Source: a virus
IMG/VR virus record: IMGVR_UViG_3300025137_000054
Span: 1 to 53,701 of that record
Strand: one strand, 5' to 3'
DNA length: 53,701 nucleotides
Shown: piece by piece, positions 41,097 to 48,254 of the stretch
Layout: every line of letters starts with the position of its first letter
Position numbering within the stretch: position 1 is the first letter of the stretch
Notes under the pieces: model-generated
What the model saw: only the letters and a program-made list of their open reading frames with translations
Told to the model about the DNA's origin: nothing
Database searches by the model: none
Program-made: the position numbers and the translations under genes

Positions 41097-41272
41097 TCAA
41101 TCAACTCCGTTATTCCTGCTAATCCTACTTTGATTAAAGCAAGACAATCTGCTAGATTATCATCTTTAACTTTCAGTGACTTGATGATAAGAACATGCTC
41201 TGAACCTTGCTTAGCATGACCTATCTCCACTGAATACTGGTATTCCTTTTCTTGTACTGCTTCCTGCGACAT
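41093..41272 (-). CDS. Small early protein, unknown
   Basis: 59 residues from the ATG at 41272 (MSQEAVQEKEYQYSVEIGHA); an ORF extension to a GTG at 41320 would run into the control element and is unlikely. One strand-helix unit (EHVLIIKSLKVKDDNLADCL). Similar opening strand to its downstream neighbour (YQYSVEIGHA versus YSYTVEIANL). First gene of a two-gene unit behind element c. Confidence 0.65.
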   Translation of the reverse strand: MSQEAVQEKEYQYSVEIGHAKQGSEHVLIIKSLKVKDDNLADCLALIKVGLAGITELIE

Positions 41273-41321
41273 ATCTATCACATTGTTCCACAGTCTATAA
41301 GGTAAGGCCGTTACACTCACA

Positions 41322-41353
41322 AAAGTTACCTTACCATATGGTAGTCAAACTTT
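41322..41353 (-). promoter_or_regulatory. CCATATGG element, copy c
   Basis: AAAGTT (41322-41327), six bases, CCATATGG (41334-41341), six bases, AACTTT (41348-41353): a symmetric 32-base dyad. It lies about 50 bases upstream of the ATG at 41272. A hairpin AATAACT/AGTTATT (41369-41391) follows on the far side. Confidence 0.78.
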
Positions 41354-41420
41354 GTCCATGGCGACCTCAATAACTGATAATTTTAGTTATTAAGTGCCGT
41401 GGGAGAGTGGGGACACTTAC

Positions 41421-41894
41421 TCAGTTGTCCCCCTTGATAGCAGATATGTAACCTGCCTCGATTTTACCTAATACCGTAGCATTAAGCATATTTGTGATAT
41501 CGCCCCATGTGGTTAATGGTTTGTTATCGTCATCTTTCCGACCACTAAAAGTTGTGTGGTGGTTGTATGCGTCGTTTCGTAGTGTGAGAACTGTATAATC
41601 GTCTCCAACTGTTATCGAAACCATGTCAGCATAATCTTCTTGAGCAGTTGCATCAAGTGTCATAATTCCTGACTTTCTGCTTGATTGCTTACGACCCGCT
41701 AGTGGCGAGTCTGTGAATTGTGCTAAGATATCTTTGATAGTACGCGAAAGCCTTACTTGCTCTCTAGGACTATCGCTACCTTGAGCGATGAAGTTTTTGC
41801 ACATTGTTGCACTAAACTCGTTTACTTCTGCATTTTCGTCATTTACATATTGCAGAACTGAGTCTGCGTATTCATTCCAATTTTCCATAGCCAT
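41421..41894 (-). CDS. Early protein, unknown
   Basis: 157 residues from the ATG at 41894 (MAMENWNEYADSVLQYVNDE), which has GGAGAT eight bases upstream; the longer open frame would start inside the CCATATGG element itself. Helical N-terminal half, then strands (MVSITVGDDYTVLTLRNDAY) and a C-terminal helix (WGDITNMLNATVLGKIEAGY). Includes a basic patch (AGRKQSSRKSG). Not recognised. Behind element d. Confidence 0.7.
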   Translation of the reverse strand: MAMENWNEYADSVLQYVNDENAEVNEFSATMCKNFIAQGSDSPREQVRLSRTIKDILAQFTDSPLAGRKQSSRKSGIMTLDATAQEDYADMVSITVGDDYTVLTLRNDAYNHHTTFSGRKDDDNKPLTTWGDITNMLNATVLGKIEAGYISAIKGDN

Positions 41895-41974
41895 TTTATT
41901 CATCTCCATTGAGTGTGTCGTCTCTCCCACGACAACTATACTGATTAACCACAGTATATGAGGTAGTACTGACG

Positions 41975-42004
41975 AAAGTTGCACAACCATATGGTGTTAA
42001 CTTT
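41975..42004 (-). promoter_or_regulatory. CCATATGG element, copy d
   Basis: AAAGTT (41975-41980), six bases, CCATATGG (41987-41994), four bases, AACTTT (41999-42004). It lies about 80 bases upstream of the ATG at 41894. A hairpin CACCT/AGGTG follows near 42019. Confidence 0.75.
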
Positions 42005-42031
42005 GTAGCGGAGCGCACACCTCAAAGGTGG

Positions 42032-42130
42032 CTACTCTGAACATGGGCATTGTGAGTGCCAATTAGCATCGTAATAATCATCACAACCAATGCAATGTAT
42101 TAGATTACTTCTCATTCCCACAACTCCCAT
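42032..42130 (-). CDS. 32-residue zinc-ribbon peptide
   Basis: MGVVGMRSNLIHCIGCDDYY then DANWHSQCPCSE, with C-x2-C and C-x-C pairs fit to bind zinc. It lies 27 bases after the stop of another tiny zinc protein and is in the same orientation. The start could instead be the second Met. Moderate support, from the cysteine pattern and context. Confidence 0.45.
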   Translation of the reverse strand: MGVVGMRSNLIHCIGCDDYYDANWHSQCPCSE

Positions 42131-42157
42131 GTATACTCTACTGTTTCAACTCTTATC

Positions 42158-42283
42158 TTAAGAATCAAGATTCTCACCTTCCCAACCACAGTGTTCACAC
42201 CATGCATCTTCAAGTAGACCCAAATATGCACCTGTTATTATTACTATTTTATTACACCCTTCACATTCCATTTCGTATTCCAT
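42158..42283 (-). CDS. 41-residue zinc-ribbon protein
   Basis: MEYEMECEGCNKIVIITGAY, then LGLLEDAWCEHCGWEGENLD S. C-x2-C ... C-x2-C gives one zinc site. The ATG directly follows the TAA of the upstream gene (TAAATG), showing coupling. Small zinc ribbons recur throughout this genome. Confidence 0.65.
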   Translation of the reverse strand: MEYEMECEGCNKIVIITGAYLGLLEDAWCEHCGWEGENLDS

Positions 42284-42670
42284 TTACTCTTCCTCCTGTT
42301 GCATCTTTCTTTCTAATTGTTCTAGTTTAATTTTATTTAATCTAACTAACCAATTTTTGTATTGGACGTTAAACGCTCTTTTGTCTAGTGTTGGAACATT
42401 ACAATACCATTCAGCATCTTTCATTCTCTGACAAAACTCAATAGTCAAAGTTTCATAAAAATCTTCATTATTGTATATTGAACATGCCGTGTTACATAGT
42501 AACATCCTGTATCTAAACTCTTCAACGGTTAGTTTCTCCCAAACACCCCATCCGACTCCTGCGTTATCTGCTAACATCCCAAAGCCAAAGCCATTGGTCA
42601 ATGATATATCTCTGTCTGTAAATTCAGTTTGGTTCTCAGGGTGTATTCCTACTATTAGTGGCATACCCAT
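42284..42670 (-). CDS. Early protein, unknown
   Basis: 128 residues (MGMPLIVGIHPENQTEFTDR...). Helical with Trp-rich patches (GVGWGVWEKLTVEEFRYRML, MKDAEWYCNVPTLDKRAFNV) and a Gln/Glu-rich C-terminus (LEQLERKMQQEEE). First gene of a three-gene unit with the two tiny zinc proteins, behind element e, whose core is about 50 bases upstream. Not recognised. Confidence 0.7.
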   Translation of the reverse strand: MGMPLIVGIHPENQTEFTDRDISLTNGFGFGMLADNAGVGWGVWEKLTVEEFRYRMLLCNTACSIYNNEDFYETLTIEFCQRMKDAEWYCNVPTLDKRAFNVQYKNWLVRLNKIKLEQLERKMQQEEE

Positions 42671-42705
42671 ACTTTATTTCAACAGTCTTTAAGGTTATTC
42701 TTAGC

Positions 42706-42727
42706 AAAGTTGCCTAACCATATGGTT
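42706..42727 (-). promoter_or_regulatory. CCATATGG element, copy e
   Basis: AAAGTT (42706-42711), six bases, and CCATATGG (42718-42725) inside the 12-base palindrome AACCATATGGTT (42716-42727). The distal AACTTT arm is degenerate. If CCATATGG acts at the TATA position, transcription would start near 42695, about 25 bases before the ATG at 42670. Confidence 0.72.
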
Positions 42728-43059
42728 GTAAAAACGTAGTTAGAATGAACAGTTGTTTTGGGAATTCTTGGAGGGGTGGTAGGTTCTTTATATAGTGTGG
42801 TATAGAGATATAGCCATATAGAATTGTCTACTGTATATTACAGAAGACTTCTAAAAAGTGCGACAGATTCCATATCCGCTTTTATTAGACAACGGCTAGG
42901 TGTCTTTATTTATTACTACCAAAATCTGTCATGCTTTGTAAGGGCTAAAACTCACTCCCTATATGTATACTATATTTCGTATGTATTATTCTTATAATAT
43001 AACATATAATCATAGTCTATATCGTAGTGGTATTACAACTATTCTTATTTTTTATTGAT
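42728..43059. other. Non-coding divergent control region
   Basis: About 330 bases without a supported gene between the minus-strand and plus-strand modules. A strong archaeal-type TATA word TTTATATA lies at 42787-42794 on the plus strand (TATATAAA on the minus strand). Further TATA-like and TATA-repeat words occur near 42965-43020. Probably promoters for one or both directions. Confidence 0.5.
42787..42794. promoter_or_regulatory. TATA-box candidate TTTATATA
   Basis: TTTATATA preceded by GGTAGGTTC on the plus strand; its complement TATATAAA reads well in the other direction. It sits at the junction between the two transcription directions. Direction and target gene are not determined. Confidence 0.45.
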
Positions 43060-43330
43060 ATTCTCAATATTATCGTTGAGTGATAAAATAAAAATATGCG
43101 AATATAGTCTAGAATTAATGATTATTATTAATATTATCATATTATCATTATTATCATCATCTATACTACTACTACTATGTTACATATACTACTACTCTCT
43201 CTCCCTATCGGAGCGTGATAATATTGATAAAATGATAATATCAAACAAAAACGCTGTACTGCGTGGATGTTCCATTATTATCATAATCGATAATATCAAA
43301 TTAAATGATAATAATAACATTCAAACACTA
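43060..43330. repeat. AT-rich GATAAT/ATTATC repeat cluster, origin candidate
   Basis: The stretch is dense with direct and inverted copies of ATTATC / GATAAT, for example ATTATCATATTATCATTATT (near 43133), GATAATATTGATAAAATGAT (near 43217), and CGATAATATCAAATTAAATG (near 43288). Inverted pairs can form long weak stems and the duplex would melt easily. Its location at the switch between divergent modules is typical for replication origins or control regions. An open frame here is low-complexity and not counted as a gene. Confidence 0.55.
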
Positions 43331-43360
43331 ACTATGTTTCGAACAAACTGAGGAATAAAT

Positions 43361-43711
43361 ATGACAGAATATAAACACAAAACAAATGTAAACGGCAATT
43401 CAACCACTCGAAAAAACACGTTAGGTGGGTTGGCTAAAGGAGCGAACATAACTGTTTCACAGAAGATGATAGCCGAAGTTTGCGATGAGATGAAGACCAT
43501 GCTCTTACAGAAGAACAATCAATATGGAGATTCAGTATTGAATCCCAGTAGGTTCTTTTCTGATGCAGACCAAGAAGAACAAATCAAAGTCAGAATTGAT
43601 GACAAGTTAAACAGACTTGTTCAAGGTAATGACTCACTAGAAGCAGATGACGATATCATAATGGATTTGATAGGTTATCTGACATTACTACTTGTCTCAA
43701 GAAGAAGATAA
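43361..43711 (+). CDS. DUF1599 / MazG-like nucleotide-related protein
   Basis: 116 residues, GAGG eight bases before ATG. The segment MLLQKNNQYGDSVLNPSRFF, then EEQIKVRIDDKLNRLVQ and IIMDLIGYLTLLLVSRR, matches the DUF1599 (nucleotide-modification-associated / MazG-like) pattern with its K-x5-YG-S and R-DDK-R, D-IGYL motifs. Members occur in many phages near nucleotide metabolism genes. First gene of the rightward operon. Activity on a specific nucleotide is not shown. Confidence 0.78.
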   Translation: MTEYKHKTNVNGNSTTRKNTLGGLAKGANITVSQKMIAEVCDEMKTMLLQKNNQYGDSVLNPSRFFSDADQEEQIKVRIDDKLNRLVQGNDSLEADDDIIMDLIGYLTLLLVSRRR

Positions 43712-44297
43712 GTAAATCACACTCGAACATCTACTCAGTAACAACACATTTTGTCTAGCGGCAAATAGTTGAGTAGTCGAGAAGAGGGTTAATCAAATAA
43801 TAAGGATGAAAGATATTAGAGTTGAATTAGAACGCAGAACAGTAAGACCTAGCCGTTTTACTTAGTATGAACTAAAATACGTTCGTTATGTATCGGAATT
43901 ACATAACGGCTTTTCGATATAAAAAATAGAGCAGGATAACGTAGATTCGTAAAAATAAATCGCCCGATGGTGTTACCCATCAGGAATTCCCTAACTCGTT
44001 GAAATTGGCATAGCACACTTTCCTTCCCCTCACACATTCACTTCGGTTTTCTGAATAAAAAATGCAACTTACAGAAGTTGGTTCATCTCCCCGATGCATT
44101 TTTCCGATATCATATTCAAGATGTTCATATTGAACATTACGAGCAGAGTTTTGCATGAATTAAAAAAGGTTAAAACTTATACACACAAGATAAATTGTTG
44201 GGCAAAAAACAGTTTGGTATTGTTTCCTTAGTGCAAGAGGTTGTGGTGGCTTCTTACCTTTCTCTGCTAACAAAATAAACAATGGAGGATAATAAAA
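43712..44297. other. Non-coding stretch with strong stem-loops
   Basis: 586 bases without a convincing gene; the best frame has 19 codons at 43806. Hairpins: CGTTATGTA/TACATAACG with a 7-base loop (43884-43908) followed by GCTTTTC, GATGG/CCATC (43966-43981), and a nested pair formed by AAAAATGCA/TGCATTTTT (about 44058-44103) enclosing CAACTT/AAGTTG with a 4-base loop (44065-44080). A TATA-like word lies near 44170. It may encode a structured RNA or hold the terminator of one unit and promoter of the next. Confidence 0.5.
43884..43908 (+). terminator. 9-bp perfect hairpin with short T-run
   Basis: CGTTATGTA and TACATAACG flank a 7-base loop and are followed by GCTTTTCG. It lies 170 bases past the DUF1599-like gene, so it could end that transcript, or be part of a structured RNA. 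Confidence 0.45.
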
Positions 44298-44756
44298 ATG
44301 AAAATAACAAGACGATGTGACTTCACATTAGATGACGGATATAAATGCAGTAATCTATTTAATTGCCAAGGCAATAATAATAGAAAGTTTTGTGATATGC
44401 ATGTAGGTAATTCACAAGGTCAAGCACATTTAACTGGTCATCATGGATTAGTTGAAAGTAGTAACAGATATGCAGTGACAGGTAATGCAGAGATAATGCA
44501 AAAATGGGTCAAGCATAAGATGAACATTGAACCTAAAGAACGTAAGAGAATTGAGGAATTAGAAAGGGAAGTTAAACGCCTACAAACCTCAATAGATAAA
44601 ATCGATACTAACTCAAAAATCATAAGTAGATTAATTAGAAAAGAAATGCGTTCAAGTTATTTTAGAAAAGCAGTCGATGCTTTAATTGTTAAGAGGATTA
44701 GAAAATCCACTAACATTACAATTAGAAAAGACATTAATCAGGAGGGACAAGAATGA
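44298..44756 (+). CDS. Zinc-finger and coiled-coil protein, unknown
   Basis: 152 residues with a good ribosome site (GGAGGATAATAAAA). The N-terminus has Cys/His pairs (RRCDFTLDDGYKCSNLFNCQ, then KFCDMHVG) that can bind zinc; residues 80-105 form a coiled coil (RKRIEELEREVKRLQTSIDK) and the C-terminus is basic. This suggests a dimeric DNA-binding regulator. First gene after a long non-coding stretch. Its stop overlaps the next ATG. Confidence 0.7.
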   Translation: MKITRRCDFTLDDGYKCSNLFNCQGNNNRKFCDMHVGNSQGQAHLTGHHGLVESSNRYAVTGNAEIMQKWVKHKMNIEPKERKRIEELEREVKRLQTSIDKIDTNSKIISRLIRKEMRSSYFRKAVDALIVKRIRKSTNITIRKDINQEGQE

Positions 44757-45322
44757 ATATATTTGTATTAAATGAATCACCAAAGACATCCGCAGAGATG
44801 ATGTTAAACAAGCATGTAATAAAAATGCCCTTAGAAAGTATGCAGATGTTGTCTACGATTGCGACTCATCTAAAATTAAATGCTCCCTACAAACCTGTGA
44901 TGCTAAATCACCCATCAACTATTTGGGCTAGAGAATCAAAGCAAAACTATCAATGGTTACTTGACCATTGTTTAGCATTATGTGAAGAGTATACCTTTAG
45001 GTATGGTAAGACCCATAAAGTTGAGACGACTTATTACGAGTATACTCAAACTTGGGAAGAGGCATTATCTCTTTTACCTGACACAAAATTAACTCCATTT
45101 GCAATAGCAATATCTCAAGATATGAATTGTAGAAAGGTAGATGGTTTTGATGCAATGACTACAATAGAAAAGTATCAACAATATTACATCCATGATAAAT
45201 GGCCTATCGCTGAATGGAAACGAAAAGAACCTTCATGGTGGCCTCACAAACATGAAGTAAAAATGAAACAACAACAAGAAGAACAACTTCAATCAATATT
45301 ATTAAAATGGGGAATTGTATGA
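44753..45322 (+). CDS. Pyr_excise-like family protein
   Basis: 189 residues beginning MNIFVLNESPKTSAEMMLNK then HVIKMPLESMQMLST, with HPSTIWARESKQNYQWL and CEEYTFRYGKTHKVE. From memory this is a common phage family, often annotated as pyrimidine-dimer glycosylase-like (Pyr_excise); the DNA-repair activity is unproven for most members. The start overlaps the stop of the zinc-finger gene (ATGA) and its own stop overlaps the next start, placing it in a tight operon. Confidence 0.75.
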   Translation: MNIFVLNESPKTSAEMMLNKHVIKMPLESMQMLSTIATHLKLNAPYKPVMLNHPSTIWARESKQNYQWLLDHCLALCEEYTFRYGKTHKVETTYYEYTQTWEEALSLLPDTKLTPFAIAISQDMNCRKVDGFDAMTTIEKYQQYYIHDKWPIAEWKRKEPSWWPHKHEVKMKQQQEEQLQSILLKWGIV

Positions 45323-45486
45323 AAATTATTAAGATAATTAGAGATGATATATGTATGGAATGTCATGGAACAGGAACGGCAGTTTCAATTACCTCTGACG
45401 GTGAGAAAGAACCTGTCCCTTGTCTGTGTGGGTGTGAACCTACATTTGAACAGTGGCTAAAACTACATGGAATTGAAGTAGAATGA
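45319..45486 (+). CDS. 55-residue zinc-ribbon protein
   Basis: MKIIKIIRDDICMECHGTGT, with a DnaJ-like CMECHGTG knuckle, and later CLCGC, giving a zinc site. ATGA overlap on both sides shows translational coupling. Function unknown; possibly a small chaperone-like or nucleic-acid-binding factor. Confidence 0.72.
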   Translation: MKIIKIIRDDICMECHGTGTAVSITSDGEKEPVPCLCGCEPTFEQWLKLHGIEVE

Positions 45487-45779
45487 AAGGGTATATCAGA
45501 TTCACTAACGGTATTGTCTCAATAGAAGAAATGCAAGCATTTACTTGGAGACCGTTAGATGAAGATGACCCTTTAATGAATAGATTCAGAAATAAAGAAC
45601 ATGCTCATATTGAGAAGTTTTTTAGTATTCTGATATTCCTTCGTGGTGGTCAAAAGTTTATGACTGCTACAACAAAAAAGAATTTGAATGATATGATAAA
45701 ACGATTTAAGTTTATTAATCAAGGTGAACAATATGAATATAGTAATGAAGATGATGAAGAAGAAGAGAGAATCTCTTGA
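45483..45779 (+). CDS. Small acidic protein, unknown
   Basis: 98 residues (MKGYIRFTNGIVSIEEMQAF...), alpha/beta, ending in an acidic tail (YSNEDDEEEERIS). The N-terminal strands followed by EKFFSILIFLRGGQKFM look like a small globular domain. Start coupled to the preceding stop. Its end overlaps the next gene by about 47 bases. Confidence 0.62.
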   Translation: MKGYIRFTNGIVSIEEMQAFTWRPLDEDDPLMNRFRNKEHAHIEKFFSILIFLRGGQKFMTATTKKNLNDMIKRFKFINQGEQYEYSNEDDEEEERIS

Positions 45780-46050
45780 AAGAGAATATAATGACTTATC
45801 CAATCTAACTAACGATTGGGAAGAACACACGACTACTTCTGTGTATTCAAATTATAGCATTACACAAGTCGAAAACATGTTATGTGAGTTTTCTCTGTCC
45901 TGCCTCGTAGAGAAAGAATTAGTATTCCTTAAAATGAGGAAACATGACAACAGAGACAAATTAGTAAAGAGGCTAATAAAAATCTTTAATGATGTAAACC
46001 AAAATTGGTTAACTCCTAAAGATGATTTTAATGGAGCGTATAAAAAATGA
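45733..46050 (+). CDS. Small protein, unknown
   Basis: 105 residues from the ATG at 45733, with AAGGTG six bases upstream; an in-frame GTG nine bases earlier is less likely. Helical and basic at the start (MKMMKKKRESLEREYNDLSN). C-terminal helix DKLVKRLIKIFNDVNQNW. No family recognised. Confidence 0.62.
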   Translation: MNIVMKMMKKKRESLEREYNDLSNLTNDWEEHTTTSVYSNYSITQVENMLCEFSLSCLVEKELVFLKMRKHDNRDKLVKRLIKIFNDVNQNWLTPKDDFNGAYKK

Positions 46051-46205
46051 AAGAACAAATGAAAATAATAATGAAAATAATGACAAGAAAAAAGCCTAGT
46101 ATAATGGAAGATTATGCACATTGGTCTAGAGTATTCCAACGTGCTAATTATATTAAAACTGGTGAAATGATTAAACAAGCAGAAGAAGATGGATGGGTGT
46201 GGTGA
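46047..46205 (+). CDS. 52-residue basic helical protein
   Basis: MKEQMKIIMKIMTRKKPSIM, then EDYAHWSRVFQRANYIKTGE and MIKQAEEDGWVW. The ATG overlaps the previous stop and its TGA lies two bases before the next ATG, so it is part of the coupled series. No motif recognised. Confidence 0.62.
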   Translation: MKEQMKIIMKIMTRKKPSIMEDYAHWSRVFQRANYIKTGEMIKQAEEDGWVW

Positions 46206-46207
46206 AT

Positions 46208-46450
46208 ATGGAGACAGTAGAATTTAGATTAGTAGATGATGCAGGAGTACCACCAATAACAATTACCATGGATGAAAATGACAAACCTAAAGTTATTCTT
46301 AATGCTCACCATAAGATATGGTTGGCTATTCATAGGAAGACAATTGGTGGAAGTGCAGAAGCACTATTCGGTAAAATAAATGAACTACTAACGGCTTACT
46401 TAATGGAACAGCGAGCATTCGAGAAACTTGAAGAGAGTGAGTTGGAATGA
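46208..46450 (+). CDS. Small early protein, unknown
   Basis: 80 residues from the ATG at 46208 (METVEFRLVDDAGVPPITIT), with GGTG just upstream. Two strand pairs, then helices (HKIWLAIHRKTIGGSAEALF, LTAYLMEQRAFEKLEESELE). No match recognised. Its stop overlaps the next ATG. Confidence 0.62.
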   Translation: METVEFRLVDDAGVPPITITMDENDKPKVILNAHHKIWLAIHRKTIGGSAEALFGKINELLTAYLMEQRAFEKLEESELE

Positions 46451-46563
46451 AAGAAGTTGGTAGATGTTCAAAATGCAATAAACATGGAATCCTTTGGGTT
46501 TCAATTACTGGGGTGGGCATTTACTGTAAGATGTGTTCTAAGAAACAATATGTAGGTGAATAA
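46447..46563 (+). CDS. 38-residue zinc-ribbon protein
   Basis: MKEVGRCSKCNKHGILWVSI then TGVGIYCKMCSKKQYVGE. Clear C-x2-C ... C-x2-C zinc ribbon. Coupled to the previous gene by an ATGA overlap. Likely nucleic-acid or protein binding; exact role unknown. Confidence 0.72.
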   Translation: MKEVGRCSKCNKHGILWVSITGVGIYCKMCSKKQYVGE

Positions 46564-46596
46564 ATATGAAAATAGAAATAAATGGAAGGGATTAAA

Positions 46597-47709
46597 ATGA
46601 ATGAAATGATTAGAGCGAAAAGAGAATTAGGAGAGGGTAGATGGGATAAAAAACTCATTACTAACATGACTAATTTATCATTAGCGGATAACTATGATGA
46701 TGCGAAACACGAATGGATTGCAACCGGAGAAGTTTGGTGGCAAGGTATAGGAACACCACGTCCACCATGGGCTAGTGTTCATCCGAACAAATGTCTATGT
46801 CAACATAATATTGTATATCACTTTGAAATTCATAATACTGAGACTAATGTTAGAGAGTGTGTCGGTTCAGACCACATTAACTCTTACATGATTATGAGAG
46901 CCATCACAGAAGAGATGGGTATTGATGTAAACGCAATTACTGAGGATATGATTCAAGAGTGGATTGATATCCGTGTATCATCACTCATGCGAGATGCATG
47001 GTGGAGAGCAAATGGTGAAGACTTTACTAATATATTTAATGATGTTAAAGAATTAGATTTACGTGTTAACGTTCGAAGAACTGGTAAATATGTATATGAC
47101 GGAACATTGGGTATTTCTATACCTGAGACACTTATCAGAAAGAAGGGACGAGGACAATTAGGTTCAGCAGATTATGAAATGGCTTCAATTGTTTGGAGAT
47201 GGAATCATCCCGATAATCCTAAGGCTCAGATACACACTAAAGGATTTCCCAATGAAAAACTAATGTCTGATATATCAGTATTCCACATGTTGTTAAATCA
47301 ACATAAAGAAACTGTTGAAGCAGAAGATGAAGTGATAGAGGAAAGAAGACTACATAATCTAAATTATAGAGAACAAGTAGCCATCAGAAATAGTGTTATC
47401 CGTGAGAAGAAAGTAAAGGAATTCGCTGATTCCTGTGAGTATATGGACATTCCAATATTCAATCCTGACATGGGAATGAACGATTGGGAAAGAAGATTCT
47501 TAACAGACATGGAAGGAAGAATACTTCGCAGAAAAGAGTTATCTGAAAGACAAAGTTCTAGGTTAAGAACCATTGTTAACCGTTACTATGATAAGCCAAC
47601 TGAACGTCAGGTGAATTACCTGCGGGCTTTGGGGTATGATGGAGACTATTCAACCTTAAATAAAGGAAATATATCTAAGTTAATAGATGAACTAAAGGAG
47701 GAAAAATAA
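46597..47709 (+). CDS. Early protein with zinc-like cluster and C-terminal helical domain
   Basis: 370 residues from the ATG at 46597, with GGAAGGGAT upstream; the open frame could extend five codons. Residues 60-95 contain CLCQH ... CVGSDH, possibly a zinc site. The C-terminus (TERQVNYLRALGYDGDYSTL, NKGNISKLIDELKEEK) is the short helical module T-x2-Q-x3-LRxLGY found at the ends of various phage DNA-related proteins. The middle is helical and Trp-rich. Not assigned to a function. Confidence 0.72.
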   Translation: MNEMIRAKRELGEGRWDKKLITNMTNLSLADNYDDAKHEWIATGEVWWQGIGTPRPPWASVHPNKCLCQHNIVYHFEIHNTETNVRECVGSDHINSYMIMRAITEEMGIDVNAITEDMIQEWIDIRVSSLMRDAWWRANGEDFTNIFNDVKELDLRVNVRRTGKYVYDGTLGISIPETLIRKKGRGQLGSADYEMASIVWRWNHPDNPKAQIHTKGFPNEKLMSDISVFHMLLNQHKETVEAEDEVIEERRLHNLNYREQVAIRNSVIREKKVKEFADSCEYMDIPIFNPDMGMNDWERRFLTDMEGRILRRKELSERQSSRLRTIVNRYYDKPTERQVNYLRALGYDGDYSTLNKGNISKLIDELKEEK

Positions 47710-47940
47710 ATGACAAAAAAGAAAGAAACAAAGAAAGAAGAAACAACGACAGACGTAAAAGATGCTAGGATTGCAGAACTAGAGCAGTTGCTCTTGCAGA
47801 ACAATGCTAACATTCAGACTCTAGTGAACACAGCCAATAATTACATTGGTCTGTGCCAACACTACGAGCAAACAATAAACATCTTGACTGGAAGAATTCA
47901 AGAGATGCAGACTGTTAAAGAACAGAATGCAAACAAGTAA
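47710..47940 (+). CDS. Coiled-coil small protein
   Basis: 76 residues with GGAGG upstream. Lys/Glu-rich start (KKKETKKEETTTDVKDARIA), then a coiled coil through the rest (ELEQLLLQNNANIQTLVNTA). Start lies directly at the stop of the preceding gene. Function unknown. Confidence 0.65.
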   Translation: MTKKKETKKEETTTDVKDARIAELEQLLLQNNANIQTLVNTANNYIGLCQHYEQTINILTGRIQEMQTVKEQNANK

Positions 47941-47975
47941 ACAAGTAAAAAAAAGTAAATAAGGAGAAAATGAAA

Positions 47976-48176
47976 ATGTTATTAGAAATACAAAATGACT
48001 CAGGACACACAACGACAGAAGCCAAAGTCGAATCTGTACTAGAACAGATTAACGACTACCCCAACCATTGGGTTATTATTGATGGTATTATGACCGCAAG
48101 GGAATTAATATCTGATGTAAATTGGGAAACAGTAGAACACGTACTATTGCAAGAGCAAGTACAAGGTGGCTGTTAG
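47976..48176 (+). CDS. Small protein before ribonucleotide reductase
   Basis: 66 residues using the second ATG at 47976, which is nine bases from AAGGAG; the first ATG at 47970 is only three bases from it. Alpha/beta (MLLEIQNDSGHTTTEAKVES, HWVIIDGIMTARELISDVNW). No family recognised. Separated from the reductase by 78 bases holding a small hairpin TAGG/CCTA. Confidence 0.6.
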   Translation: MLLEIQNDSGHTTTEAKVESVLEQINDYPNHWVIIDGIMTARELISDVNWETVEHVLLQEQVQGGC

Positions 48177-48254
48177 AACCCTTTAGTCTTATCAGTAGTA
48201 GTTTGACTGACGGATAGGTGCAACGCCTATTTACAATTTTAAGGAGATGAATAA

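Noticed and set aside
41895-41990. Longer version of the 157-residue gene with a hydrophobic N-terminus that looks like a signal peptide
   Set aside because: Its start codon lies inside the CCATATGG control element and has no ribosome site, whereas the ATG at 41894 has GGAGAT at the right distance.
43055-43351. 98-codon open frame on the plus strand with a hydrophobic translation
   Set aside because: It lies in the AT-rich repeat cluster; the run of Ile, Leu and Ser follows from ATT/ATC/TCA repeats, there is no ribosome site, and it has a repeat-driven composition unlike the neighbouring genes.
43806-43865. 19-codon plus-strand frame MKDIRVELERRTVRPSRFT
   Set aside because: Too short, with AAGG only one base before the ATG; reported only as part of the non-coding stretch.
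43712-44297. Possible tRNA in the hairpin-rich gap (a GGTTCATCTCC word resembles a T-arm)
   Set aside because: No matching acceptor, D and anticodon arms could be folded around it on either strand.
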